Source of the DNA: Clostridia bacterium
GTDB taxonomy: Bacteria > Bacillota > Clostridia > Christensenellales > UBA1242
Direction: 5' to 3'
DNA length: 6,065 nt
Assembly (NCBI GenBank): GCA_017399515.1
Contig: JAFQBZ010000155.1
Span: forward strand, 1 to 6,065
This document shows positions 1 through 5,766 of the stretch, piece by piece (position 1 is the first letter of the stretch; each line of letters begins with the position of its first letter). Below the pieces are notes generated by a model, which worked only from the letters and a program-made list of their open reading frames with translations, made no database searches and was not told the origin of the DNA. The translations under genes and the position numbers were made by a program.

Positions 1-1
1 T

Positions 2-541
2 GGAATGGTTCATAATTCATTTTCAGGAAAATTTGTTTCGTTTGAAGATAATACTTTGCTTGGCTATGCATTAGATGAAAAGAAATCTAAAATTAACCAA
101 TTGGTTATAGGAACAATTATTGAAGGCAAAGGTGTTACATTCTGCAAAATTTATGATGATTTCATTTCTAATCCAACATATTATCATGTGTTTGCAAATT
201 CATTAGCAAATAATATGGGTTTAACAGATTCTTATTATGGTGAGTTCTTCTCAAGAGGCTTATTGCCAGATTTTAAAAGATTGGGTTTAACTTCAGTTCA
301 AGCGAAAAAATTAACACGCGATGAAGCAGAAATCAAACGAATTATTGAAGTTTATAATAAAATGTATGAACATATCAAAGGTAGTGAAATAATTGGTGGA
401 CTTGCTTTAGATACTATTGAAGACTTGAATCCAGAAGAAACAACAAAATTAATAAGTGATTTTGCTGATGAAATGTTACACGCAGATTTGCCGGTTGTGC
501 TTCAACAAGAGATTTGCACAGCGCAACCAGGAAATCAATAA
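2..541 (+). CDS. Hypothetical protein, 5'-truncated by window; tandem paralog of the next gene
   Basis: I do not recognise this family. The frame is open from base 2, so 179 residues are visible. The ATG at position 5 is probably internal. The following protein aligns from its residue 24 onward with the first visible residue here, so about 23 residues seem to lie before the window. Shared blocks include a G-[YA] segment, LVIGTIIEGKGVTFCKI (about residues 33-49 from that Met; 9 of 17 identical to the neighbour), an identical SYYGEF block (76-81), a helical I-x-E-x-Y-x-K-M segment (114-120) and a DLP near the C terminus. The N-terminal half looks beta-rich and the C-terminal half looks helical and charged. 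No signal peptide or membrane helix is visible in the part seen. The stop codon is 21 nt before the next start, so the two genes are probably co-transcribed. Function unknown. Confidence 0.8.
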   Translation, partial: GMVHNSFSGKFVSFEDNTLLGYALDEKKSKINQLVIGTIIEGKGVTFCKIYDDFISNPTYYHVFANSLANNMGLTDSYYGEFFSRGLLPDFKRLGLTSVQAKKLTRDEAEIKRIIEVYNKMYEHIKGSEIIGGLALDTIEDLNPEETTKLISDFADEMLHADLPVVLQQEICTAQPGNQ

Positions 542-562
542 TAAATTTTTGGAGATAATAAA

Positions 563-1156
563 ATGGAATTAAATGTTAAAAATGTATATAATATCAATTG
601 TGATTGGTTTGCTCATGGAAAGGACGCGGCAGGAAACAGCAAAAACAGTTGGAATGGAGAAATTGTTGTTTTAGGCAATAATTCATGTTTTGGTTATGCA
701 ACTGATAACGGACATAAATCACCAACACATTTGCTTGTTGGAGCCATGGTTGAAGGAAGTGGTTTAACCATTTGCAAAATTCATTTGACAAATTCTGTTT
801 ATGACCCAATTATATTTGATGCATTTGCCAATCACGCAGGTGAAGAAAATTCATATTATGGTGAATTTTTGGCAAAAACATATTTCAATTATGTTCCTAT
901 GGGTATTACAACCATAAAAACTCAAGAAATGAAAGTTTCAAGAGAAGATATTGAAAAGATTGCAGAAACATATGATAAAATGCAAAAAACAATTGAAGGT
1001 AGGGTTGATATAACTTCATTAACACTTAAAGAGTATAATGAGTTAGATTATAATGATATGTCAACAAAACTTCAAATTGTTGCAAATAATGAGTATAATA
1101 AAGATTTACCAGACATTTTATTAAATAAAACAGGTTCTCAACCAAGCAGTAATTAA
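563..1156 (+). CDS. Hypothetical protein, tandem paralog of the preceding gene
   Basis: This 197-residue protein belongs to a family I do not recognise. The start is well supported by GGAG at 551-554, 8 nt before the ATG. It aligns with the upstream protein over nearly its whole length: NSWNG (28-32), a conserved G-Y-A (44-46), LLVGAMVEGSGLTICKI (57-73), SYYGEF (97-102), an I-x-E-T-Y-D-K-M helix (133-140) and DLPDIL (181-186). Identity is modest (roughly a third, by eye), which suggests an old duplication. There is no signal peptide or transmembrane segment, so a cytoplasmic protein is likely. One Cys (C71) is shared with the paralog inside the best-conserved block. The two genes form a short operon that ends at the terminator just after this stop codon. 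Its promoter lies outside the window. Role unknown. Confidence 0.85.
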   Translation: MELNVKNVYNINCDWFAHGKDAAGNSKNSWNGEIVVLGNNSCFGYATDNGHKSPTHLLVGAMVEGSGLTICKIHLTNSVYDPIIFDAFANHAGEENSYYGEFLAKTYFNYVPMGITTIKTQEMKVSREDIEKIAETYDKMQKTIEGRVDITSLTLKEYNELDYNDMSTKLQIVANNEYNKDLPDILLNKTGSQPSSN

Positions 1157-1160
1157 ATAT

Positions 1161-1191
1161 AAAAAAACAGGTTTTACAACCTGTTTTTTTT
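1161..1191. terminator. Bidirectional intrinsic terminator
   Basis: The stem CAGGTT (1168-1173) pairs with AACCTG (1178-1183) across a TTAC loop. It is flanked by seven A's on the left and eight T's on the right, which can extend the stem. On the plus strand it ends the tandem hypothetical operon. On the minus strand it ends the cysteine-rich gene, whose TAA (1190-1192) overlaps the edge of the T tract. Confidence 0.9.
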
Positions 1192-1456
1192 ATTTTTCTT
1201 CATCTTCGTCATCGTCAAGACCATACATTTTGTAAAAATCATCAAGTGATGGCTCACCAGCAGTCATATCGATTTTGTCGATAGGAATTTCAACAAAACC
1301 TTTTTCGTTTGTGTTATATTCACTTATGCAAGCCCCACAGTTGTCGCAAATTTTGGTTGGGTCTAAATCGCATCTGTCACATTCACCACAATCATTACAT
1401 TTTTTATCATCTTCAAGAACACACATTCCGTGTTCATCACCATGTTTAATTTTCAT
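1190..1456 (-). CDS. Small cysteine-rich protein, putative metal or Fe-S binding
   Basis: This 88-residue protein has eight cysteines in its first half: C12, then C20-x2-C23-x2-C26-x2-C29, then C37-x2-C40-x2-C43. Closely spaced CxxC runs of this kind usually bind zinc or an iron-sulfur cluster. The pattern lacks the Cys-Pro ending of classic 2[4Fe-4S] ferredoxins, so the metal cannot be named. The N terminus also has H5 and H9. The C-terminal half has no cysteines and ends in a very acidic tail (DDDEDEE). The chosen ATG follows AAAGGAG closely and has its own promoter. A longer frame back to 1603 would overlap the Nudix gene and add a non-homologous-looking leader, so it is rejected. I have seen similar CxxCGECxxCDLDP-type small proteins in Clostridia, but I know no assigned function. 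It lies 55 nt downstream of the Nudix gene on the same strand, so some read-through is possible. Confidence 0.85.
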   Translation of the reverse strand: MKIKHGDEHGMCVLEDDKKCNDCGECDRCDLDPTKICDNCGACISEYNTNEKGFVEIPIDKIDMTAGEPSLDDFYKMYGLDDDEDEEK

Positions 1457-1460
1457 AAAT

Positions 1461-1468
1461 TCTCCTTT
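1461..1468 (-). promoter_or_regulatory. Ribosome binding site that fixes the start of the cysteine-rich gene
   Basis: The minus strand reads AAAGGAGA here, with GGAG 5 nt before the ATG at 1456-1454. No comparable site precedes the upstream in-frame ATG at 1603. This site therefore decides for the 88-residue product. Confidence 0.85.
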
Positions 1469-1477
1469 AATATAAAC

Positions 1478-1506
1478 ATTATAATTTATAAAGTTAAAAA
1501 TATCAA
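1478..1506 (-). promoter_or_regulatory. Sigma-A-type promoter of the cysteine-rich gene
   Basis: On the minus strand, TTGATA (1506-1501) and TATAAT (1483-1478) are separated by exactly 17 bp, which is 11 of 12 consensus bases. The expected transcription start is near 1471, giving a leader of about 15 nt that starts just before the ribosome binding site. The -35 box begins only 5 bp after the Nudix stop codon. The small gene can therefore be expressed independently. Confidence 0.75.
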
Positions 1507-1511
1507 GATTT

Positions 1512-2063
1512 TTAATTATTAAAGATTTGTTCGAAAAAGGCAAAAATTTCCTCGTTAATTTTATTATTTCGAATAGCCACTTCTGGTGAGTTTGAAAAAA
1601 CAAGATTTTTTAAATCTTCTAAACTTATATAAAGCACTTCAGAAAGTTCTTCTTCTTGAATTTTGAAATCAGCAAGTGGAATGTCTGCAAGAATGTAAAA
1701 ATGATTTGAAAAACAATTATTGTTAGGATTTTTGCATCTTATTGTTCGCATATAGTTTAATTTATATTTTGAAATATCAATACCATATTCTTCTTGGGCT
1801 TCACGAATAACGCTTTCTTCAAGTGAATCATATCCTGTTACATGTCCGGCGCAAGGTGCAAGTTTGTTTGGATTAGACTTTTTGTTTGCAGCCCTTCTTT
1901 GAAGCAAAAGAGTTTTATCTTTTGGGTTTAAAATCCAAAGAGCAATTTCATTATGCCACAACAACTTTTCGTGAACAACACTTCGTTTTTCAAGTTTGTT
2001 TGTTGAATTTCCGTTTTCATCTAAAACCAAAATCATTTCTTCATTGTTGTTTGTTTCAATCAT
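1512..2063 (-). CDS. Nudix hydrolase, isopentenyl-diphosphate isomerase-like subgroup
   Basis: This 183-residue cytoplasmic protein carries a Nudix fold. The Nudix box runs from G73 to I95 and has the REAQEEYGI core (R87, E88, E91, E92), which supplies the divalent-metal ligands. The box deviates at one place: D79 stands where the consensus Gx5E has Glu. This is a conservative change that I have seen in IDI-like Nudix proteins. The N-terminal part (DENGN at 15-19, R27, VH at 30-31, LWHNEIALWIL around 35-45, LLLQRR at 52-57) matches the layout of the IDI-like/YfcD-type branch. That branch is distinct from MutT. The substrate cannot be read from the sequence. An isomerase role is possible, but hydrolysis of a nucleoside or isoprenoid diphosphate is equally open. 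The start follows GGAG (2074-2071) by 7 nt. It has its own promoter, directly after the tRNA-Trp terminator. Confidence 0.9.
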   Translation of the reverse strand: MIETNNNEEMILVLDENGNSTNKLEKRSVVHEKLLWHNEIALWILNPKDKTLLLQRRAANKKSNPNKLAPCAGHVTGYDSLEESVIREAQEEYGIDISKYKLNYMRTIRCKNPNNNCFSNHFYILADIPLADFKIQEEELSEVLYISLEDLKNLVFSNSPEVAIRNNKINEEIFAFFEQIFNN

Positions 2064-2080
2064 ATTTTATCTCCAAATAT

Positions 2081-2109
2081 ATTTTAGCATAATAAAATAA
2101 AATTGTCAT
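2081..2109 (-). promoter_or_regulatory. Promoter of the Nudix hydrolase gene, extended -10 type
   Basis: On the minus strand, ATGACA (2109-2104) lies 17 bp from TAAAAT (2086-2081), and the -10 is preceded by TGC, giving an extended -10 (TGnTAAAAT). The predicted start near 2074 falls on the ribosome binding site itself, so the leader would be only about 11 nt. The -35 box abuts the T tract of the tRNA terminator. Confidence 0.7.
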
Positions 2110-2110
2110 G

Positions 2111-2142
2111 AAAAAAGACCACTTGATTTCAAGTGGTCTTTT
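2111..2142 (-). terminator. Intrinsic terminator of tRNA-Trp
   Basis: A perfect 10-bp stem (AGACCACTTG, 2116-2125, with CAAGTGGTCT, 2130-2139) closes a 4-nt loop. On the minus strand it is followed by a run of T's (2116-2111). It begins 3 nt after the CCA end of the tRNA. Flanking A/T bases could extend the stem, so weak termination on the plus strand is also possible, but no plus-strand gene ends here. Confidence 0.88.
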
Positions 2143-2145
2143 GTT

Positions 2146-2219
2146 TGGCAGGGGTGGAAGGAGTCGAACCCTCCTCTGGAGTTTTGGAGACTCTCATTCT
2201 ACCGATGAACTACACCCCT
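2146..2219 (-). tRNA. tRNA-Trp (anticodon CCA)
   Basis: The 74-nt minus-strand sequence folds as a full cloverleaf. The acceptor stem AGGGGTG pairs with CACCCCT over 7 bp, followed by discriminator G and an encoded CCA. The D arm is GTTC/GAAT with GG in its loop. The anticodon loop CTCCAAA gives anticodon CCA for UGG. The variable loop has four bases, and the T arm GAGGG/CCTTC carries TTCGACT. The discriminator G and CCA anticodon are normal for bacterial tRNA-Trp. Four anticodon-stem pairs are canonical, but the outermost position (27-43) is A opposite C. The gene is a single transcription unit with its own promoter and terminator. The CCA rather than UCA anticodon fits use of TGA as a stop codon. 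Confidence 0.96.
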
Positions 2220-2231
2220 AACAACAAAAAG

Positions 2232-2261
2232 AGTATATCATAAATTTAAGTTTTATGTCAA
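2232..2261 (-). promoter_or_regulatory. Strong promoter of tRNA-Trp
   Basis: On the minus strand, a consensus TTGACA (2261-2256) is followed after 18 bp by TATACT (2237-2232). The -10 is preceded by TGA, which makes it an extended -10 (TGnTATACT). The start would fall near 2225, a few bases before the mature tRNA 5' end. Confidence 0.8.
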
Positions 2262-2282
2262 TATATTTTTGCCATAATTTAA

Positions 2283-2309
2283 TTGTTAAAAGTGTTTATT
2301 TGTGATAAT
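2283..2309 (+). promoter_or_regulatory. Probable promoter of the RNase H gene
   Basis: GATAAT (2304-2309) is preceded by TGT, giving an extended -10 (TGnGATAAT). The -35 is weak: TTGTTA at 2283-2288 sits only 15 bp away, so recognition would rely on the extended -10. The expected start near 2316 leaves a leader of about 16 nt. It is arranged back to back with the tRNA-Trp promoter. Confidence 0.5.
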
Positions 2310-2331
2310 ATATTTTTGATAGGAGAGTTTT

Positions 2332-3192
2332 ATGAATTTAATTTTAGTTGATGGATTAAATGAAAATGAATTTAAAATCATAAAAAATGCAAAAGGTGCT
2401 GATAAAACAGAAATTATAAAACTTGCTGAATTTGATTTGTCTAAAATTACTAATTATGAAAACATAACAATTTATACAGGTTTGTTTTTAAATTTCGTGA
2501 CCAGCAATTTTATTTTTAGTGTTGAAAGAATGATAAATGAAAACATTAAAAAATTGCAAATTGATGTTATTTTTGTTGAAAATTTGGGTGAAAATGCAAA
2601 AATTGCAATTGATTGGTTAAACTCGGTTAATGAAAGATACTCACTTGCATTTAAAGTTAAATCTGAAATTGACAGATATAATCTTGCAGATGAATTTGTA
2701 AGTAATGACACTCAAAATATATCAAAATTAAGTCAAAATCAAGTGGGTAACGAGGTCACAATTTATACCGATGGTGCTTGTTCAGGAAACCCTGGTGCAG
2801 GTGGTTGGGGAGCGATTTTATTTCATGGTTCTCGAAAGAAAGAGATTTCTGGTTTTGAACCAAACACCACAAATAATAAAATGGAAATCACTGCAGTCAT
2901 TCGTGCACTAGAACTTTTAAAAGCACCTTGCACTGTTGAGTTGTATTCAGATTCTGCTTATGTTGTTAACGCAATAACACTTGGTTGGCTTGAAAACTGG
3001 AAGAAGAATAATTGGCTTGGTTCTGACAAAAAACAAGTTAAAAACATTGAATATTGGAAAAGGCTTGATGAACTTATGAATATTCATAATGTTAATTTCA
3101 ACAAAGTTAAAGGGCACGCAGACAATGAATTTAATAATCGTTGTGATGAACTTGCAACAGGTGAGATTGCTGCTCACGCAAATGATTTATAA
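2332..3192 (+). CDS. rnhA: Ribonuclease HI with an extra N-terminal domain
   Basis: The enzyme cuts the RNA strand of RNA-DNA hybrids, removing replication primers and R-loops. The RNase H domain occupies about residues 141-280. All expected active-site residues are present: D147 (YTDGACSGNPG), E185 (NNKMEITA), D207 (LYSDSAYVV), H262 (VKGHADN) and D272. The basic handle typical of E. coli RNase HI is also there (W219 to about R244, with NWKKNNW and DKKQVKN). At 286 residues it is nearly twice the usual ~150. Residues 1-138 form an alpha/beta-looking region (strands MNLILVDG, NITIYTG and DVIFVEN) that lacks the aromatic/basic pattern of the known hybrid-binding domain. I do not recognise it. 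The start is supported by AGGAGAG (2321-2327). It is a single-gene unit that converges on the PadR-type gene. Confidence 0.95.
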   Translation: MNLILVDGLNENEFKIIKNAKGADKTEIIKLAEFDLSKITNYENITIYTGLFLNFVTSNFIFSVERMINENIKKLQIDVIFVENLGENAKIAIDWLNSVNERYSLAFKVKSEIDRYNLADEFVSNDTQNISKLSQNQVGNEVTIYTDGACSGNPGAGGWGAILFHGSRKKEISGFEPNTTNNKMEITAVIRALELLKAPCTVELYSDSAYVVNAITLGWLENWKKNNWLGSDKKQVKNIEYWKRLDELMNIHNVNFNKVKGHADNEFNNRCDELATGEIAAHANDL

Positions 3193-3224
3193 AAAAACAC
3201 CGATAATTTTATCGGTGTTTTTTT
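3191..3224. terminator. Bidirectional intrinsic terminator
   Basis: The stem CACCGATA (3198-3205) pairs with TATCGGTG (3210-3217) across an ATTT loop. Seven A's lie on the left and seven T's on the right. It serves the RNase H gene on the plus strand and the PadR-type gene on the minus strand. Its A tract overlaps the RNase H stop codon, and the other stop lies 1 nt beyond the T tract. Confidence 0.9.
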
Positions 3225-3225
3225 G

Positions 3226-5679
3226 TTAAACATTAAAGTTTTTAGAATAATAAAGTGCCATGTGAATGAGTGTTGAAATGATTGGTGCAAAACTAATGAT
3301 TGTTGGAATAACCCAAAGCAAATGGTTATAGTGACTTTGAGAGAAACTATAGAAGCCCATTTGAAGGTTTAAACAATATGTGATAAGAAGCAATTGAATT
3401 GTAATTATCACTGCAATGAATATCATTATTCTTGGTGCAAATTTTGCAGGCACTTTTTTGTATGGGCTTATCACAAACATTACGGTGTGATAAATTGCAT
3501 ACACAATAAAAGGAATGAATCCAATTAAGAAATACTTAAATGAGAAGTTTTGAATTGTTTGTGCACTTGTGTTATTCATAATGATAAACACAGCAGACAA
3601 AACAAACACATAACCAAAGAGCAAGATTAAACTTTTAACTAAGTTTAATTTGTTTGAAAGCAAATAATTTCTTTCAACTTCTTCAGCACGACCATTTGAT
3701 TTTCTATATTCTTTCACCAAAATACCATCACTTGCAAACTCAGTTTTTAAAGTTTTGATATCTTTAACTTTGCTCATAACTTCTTCATTATTCACACATT
3801 CGTTTGCAGTTTCTTGTGTGTCATTAGAAGTTTTCGAGTACGCTGAGAGATTGTTTAATTTTTGCTTATAGTTATTTTCAGTAAATCTTGGAGTGAATGT
3901 TTTATATTCTTCACTTGGTGAAACAAATGTTGAAGAATAATCATTCATATTTTTTGAAATAATGTCGTCAAATGAAGCAAATGAAGAAGTTTCATCTTGT
4001 GTTTCTTCATTTGAAGAATAAATGCTTTGTTCGTCATCATTTGAGTGATTGTTATAACCAAATTGGTTGTTATAACTTTCAAATTGTTCATCAAATGAAA
4101 TTGTGTCTTCTTGAGTTGATTCCAAATTAGTTTCAAAATTGATAGGTGAATATTCATCTTTAACATTTGAATAATCTGCAGAATCTAAACTGTTGAAATA
4201 TCCATTATTATTAGACATTTTAAGTTCTGCAAGTTCGTTTAAGTAATCATCAGTGTTTGTTTCTTGCTTAAAATCAATGATGTCTTTTGATTCTTCTTGG
4301 TTTGCGATATTTGTGATTAATTCTTCTTCAATTTCAGAATCAAGTTCATCATCTTCTTCAACATTTTCAGGTTCGTAATTATTATAACTTGGTTCGTCAT
4401 TTCCAAACTCATTAAGATTTTTAATGGCGTTTTCAAGTTCGTTAATTTGATTATTGATTGAGGTTTGACTTAAATAATTATCACTTGAAAGCAAGTCTTC
4501 TTGAACAACATTAAGGTCATCACTTTTAAGTGTTTCAATTTCATCATTTTTATTTAAGTGATTGATGTATGAATTTTTATCACCATAATATTCATTAATT
4601 TCATCATCTTCTTGACCACGAAGTTTTGACAAGATATTCATTTCATTTGCTGTTTGATTGGTAAGGGTGTTGGTTGGAATATCTAAATCGTCGTCATCTT
4701 CTTCATAGGTTGTTTCGTTGTAATTTCTAACATAAACTCTGTCATCTTCGTCGTCTTCATTTTCAGAATTTCCAAGTGACATTTCTTCTTCAAGAAGAGA
4801 AGTATATTCATCAGTGATTTCATTGATTTCGTCTTCATCTAAATCAATGCTCTCAAGAGAGAATTCTTCGTCTAAAGCGTCTTCATCATCTTCATTTTCT
4901 TGAGAGGTTGAATATGATGAGTAAATTGAGTCAGTGTAGTCATTATCTTCATCGGCAACAACTTCGTCTTCATCAATATTGATTTTGTCATAAATGCTAG
5001 GAATTTTAAAGCGTTTTTGATTAGGGTAATCTGCTTCAGCGTCATCATTATCATCAAGATAATCAATTCGTTTTTCTGGTGTTGAAGGAATTTCTTCTTC
5101 AGGTTCTTCATCAGCAAATGAAGTTTCAACTTCTTCAATTTCATCATCAAAAGTTTCTTCAGCAGTTTCTTTAGGTTGATAAGTTTGTTCTTCATCAGTT
5201 AAAGTGTCTTCTGCAAATTCATCAACAAGTTCTTCTTGAGATTCAGCAGGGAGAGGTTGTTGAGATTCTTCTGGTTTATAATCAAACTTCTTGCCTTCAA
5301 TGATTTTTTCATAGTCTTCTTTTTTAACTAAGCGATATTCGTCATAATCATGATTGCTGAGAAGGTTATCAATGATAAATTTAGACTTTGTCCATTCTTC
5401 TTGTTTTTGAAGGAGAGAGTCTTTGCCTTTTTCAGTGAGTTTATAATAATGGCGTCTTCCACCAATATCACTGTCAAGCCAATATGACGAAATAAGCTCT
5501 TGATTTTCAAGACGCTTTAAACAACTATATAGGGTTGGTTGCTTAAGTTCATATGTTCCACTACTTTTTTCGCCAACTTCTTTAATGATATCTAAACCAT
5601 ATTTATCTTCATTGAGCATAGTCTTTAAGATTATGGTGTCGATATTGCCACGAATTAAATCACTATCAATATGTTGCAT
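3226..5679 (-). CDS. PadR-family winged-helix protein with long acidic linker and C-terminal membrane domain
   Basis: This 817-residue protein starts with a PadR-type DNA-binding domain (about 5-105). It shows LIRGNIDTIIL (8-18), the KYGLDIIKEV helix (26-35), the recognition-helix region QPTLYSCLKRLE (47-58), the wing GGRRHYYKLTEKG (73-85), and a further helix to about 107. PadR proteins are usually 110-180 residues long. Here a low-complexity linker follows. Residues 141-310 contain 68 Asp/Glu against 7 Lys/Arg, by hand count. Residues about 460-630 are richer in N, S, T, Q and Y. A more ordered, charged stretch (636-680) leads into about four hydrophobic helices (681-701, 714-737, 750-770, 787-812). 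The basic loops before helix 1 and between helices 2 and 3 (SPYKKVPAKFAPR) put both ends in the cytoplasm. I infer a membrane-anchored regulator; signal and target genes are unknown. The start follows AAAGGA (5694-5689). The frame is intact over 2.4 kb. Confidence 0.9.
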   Translation of the reverse strand: MQHIDSDLIRGNIDTIILKTMLNEDKYGLDIIKEVGEKSSGTYELKQPTLYSCLKRLENQELISSYWLDSDIGGRRHYYKLTEKGKDSLLQKQEEWTKSKFIIDNLLSNHDYDEYRLVKKEDYEKIIEGKKFDYKPEESQQPLPAESQEELVDEFAEDTLTDEEQTYQPKETAEETFDDEIEEVETSFADEEPEEEIPSTPEKRIDYLDDNDDAEADYPNQKRFKIPSIYDKINIDEDEVVADEDNDYTDSIYSSYSTSQENEDDEDALDEEFSLESIDLDEDEINEITDEYTSLLEEEMSLGNSENEDDEDDRVYVRNYNETTYEEDDDDLDIPTNTLTNQTANEMNILSKLRGQEDDEINEYYGDKNSYINHLNKNDEIETLKSDDLNVVQEDLLSSDNYLSQTSINNQINELENAIKNLNEFGNDEPSYNNYEPENVEEDDELDSEIEEELITNIANQEESKDIIDFKQETNTDDYLNELAELKMSNNNGYFNSLDSADYSNVKDEYSPINFETNLESTQEDTISFDEQFESYNNQFGYNNHSNDDEQSIYSSNEETQDETSSFASFDDIISKNMNDYSSTFVSPSEEYKTFTPRFTENNYKQKLNNLSAYSKTSNDTQETANECVNNEEVMSKVKDIKTLKTEFASDGILVKEYRKSNGRAEEVERNYLLSNKLNLVKSLILLFGYVFVLSAVFIIMNNTSAQTIQNFSFKYFLIGFIPFIVYAIYHTVMFVISPYKKVPAKFAPRIMIFIAVIITIQLLLITYCLNLQMGFYSFSQSHYNHLLWVIPTIISFAPIISTLIHMALYYSKNFNV

Positions 5680-5766
5680 TTGACTATTTCCTTTATATTA
5701 TTATTGTGCAAATAACTATAATTCTTGATAATATTATAATAATATTTAATTTTAAGATAGTCAAAT
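5678..5766. repeat. 10-bp perfect inverted repeat framing the PadR-type gene's promoter and start
   Basis: ATTTGACTAT (5678-5687) and its exact reverse complement ATAGTCAAAT (5757-5766) are 69 bp apart. The far arm contains the -35 element. The near arm covers part of the start codon and the bases between it and the ribosome binding site. It may be a regulator-binding pair or a coincidence in AT-rich DNA. Confidence 0.5.
5736..5764 (-). promoter_or_regulatory. Probable promoter of the PadR-type gene
   Basis: On the minus strand, TTGACT (5764-5759) and TATTAT (5741-5736) are separated by 17 bp; each matches five of six consensus bases. The start near 5729 would give a leader of about 50 nt, longer than at the other promoters here. 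A 17-bp AT-only dyad, AATATTA-TAA-TAATATT (5730-5746), overlaps the -10. It could be an operator for autoregulation, as is common for PadR proteins, but low complexity makes this uncertain. Confidence 0.6.

Noticed and set aside
5..7. ATG at position 5 as the true start of the first gene
   Set aside because: The paralog alignment continues through and before this Met, and the frame is open to the window edge, so the real start is most likely upstream.
594..809. 71-codon minus-strand frame opposite the second tandem gene
   Set aside because: It is antisense to a gene supported by a ribosome binding site and a paralog; the protein resembles no family.
1275..1475. 66-codon plus-strand frame opposite the cysteine-rich gene
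   Set aside because: It is antisense to a gene with a clear promoter, ribosome binding site and cysteine pattern; its Ser/His-rich product is an artefact of that sequence.
1457..1603. Upstream in-frame extension of the cysteine-rich gene to an ATG at 1603
   Set aside because: It would overlap the Nudix gene by about 90 bases, has no ribosome binding site, and would read through the promoter and AAAGGAG that precede the ATG at 1456.
2472..3177. Two minus-strand frames (2472-2711 and 2947-3177) opposite the RNase H gene
   Set aside because: Both lie antisense to a confidently assigned gene, and the second covers its catalytic motifs.
3945..4166. 73-codon minus-strand frame
   Set aside because: It lies wholly inside the PadR-type gene in another frame, with low-complexity composition and no ribosome binding site noted.
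4872..5195. Lys/Leu-rich open frame of 107 codons on the minus strand
   Set aside because: It is a shifted-frame shadow of the acidic GAA/GAT-rich linker of the PadR-type gene on the same strand; the monotonous K/L/M composition comes from that codon bias.
5328..5510. 60-codon minus-strand frame
   Set aside because: It overlaps the region encoding the conserved PadR domain in another frame and has no independent start signal.
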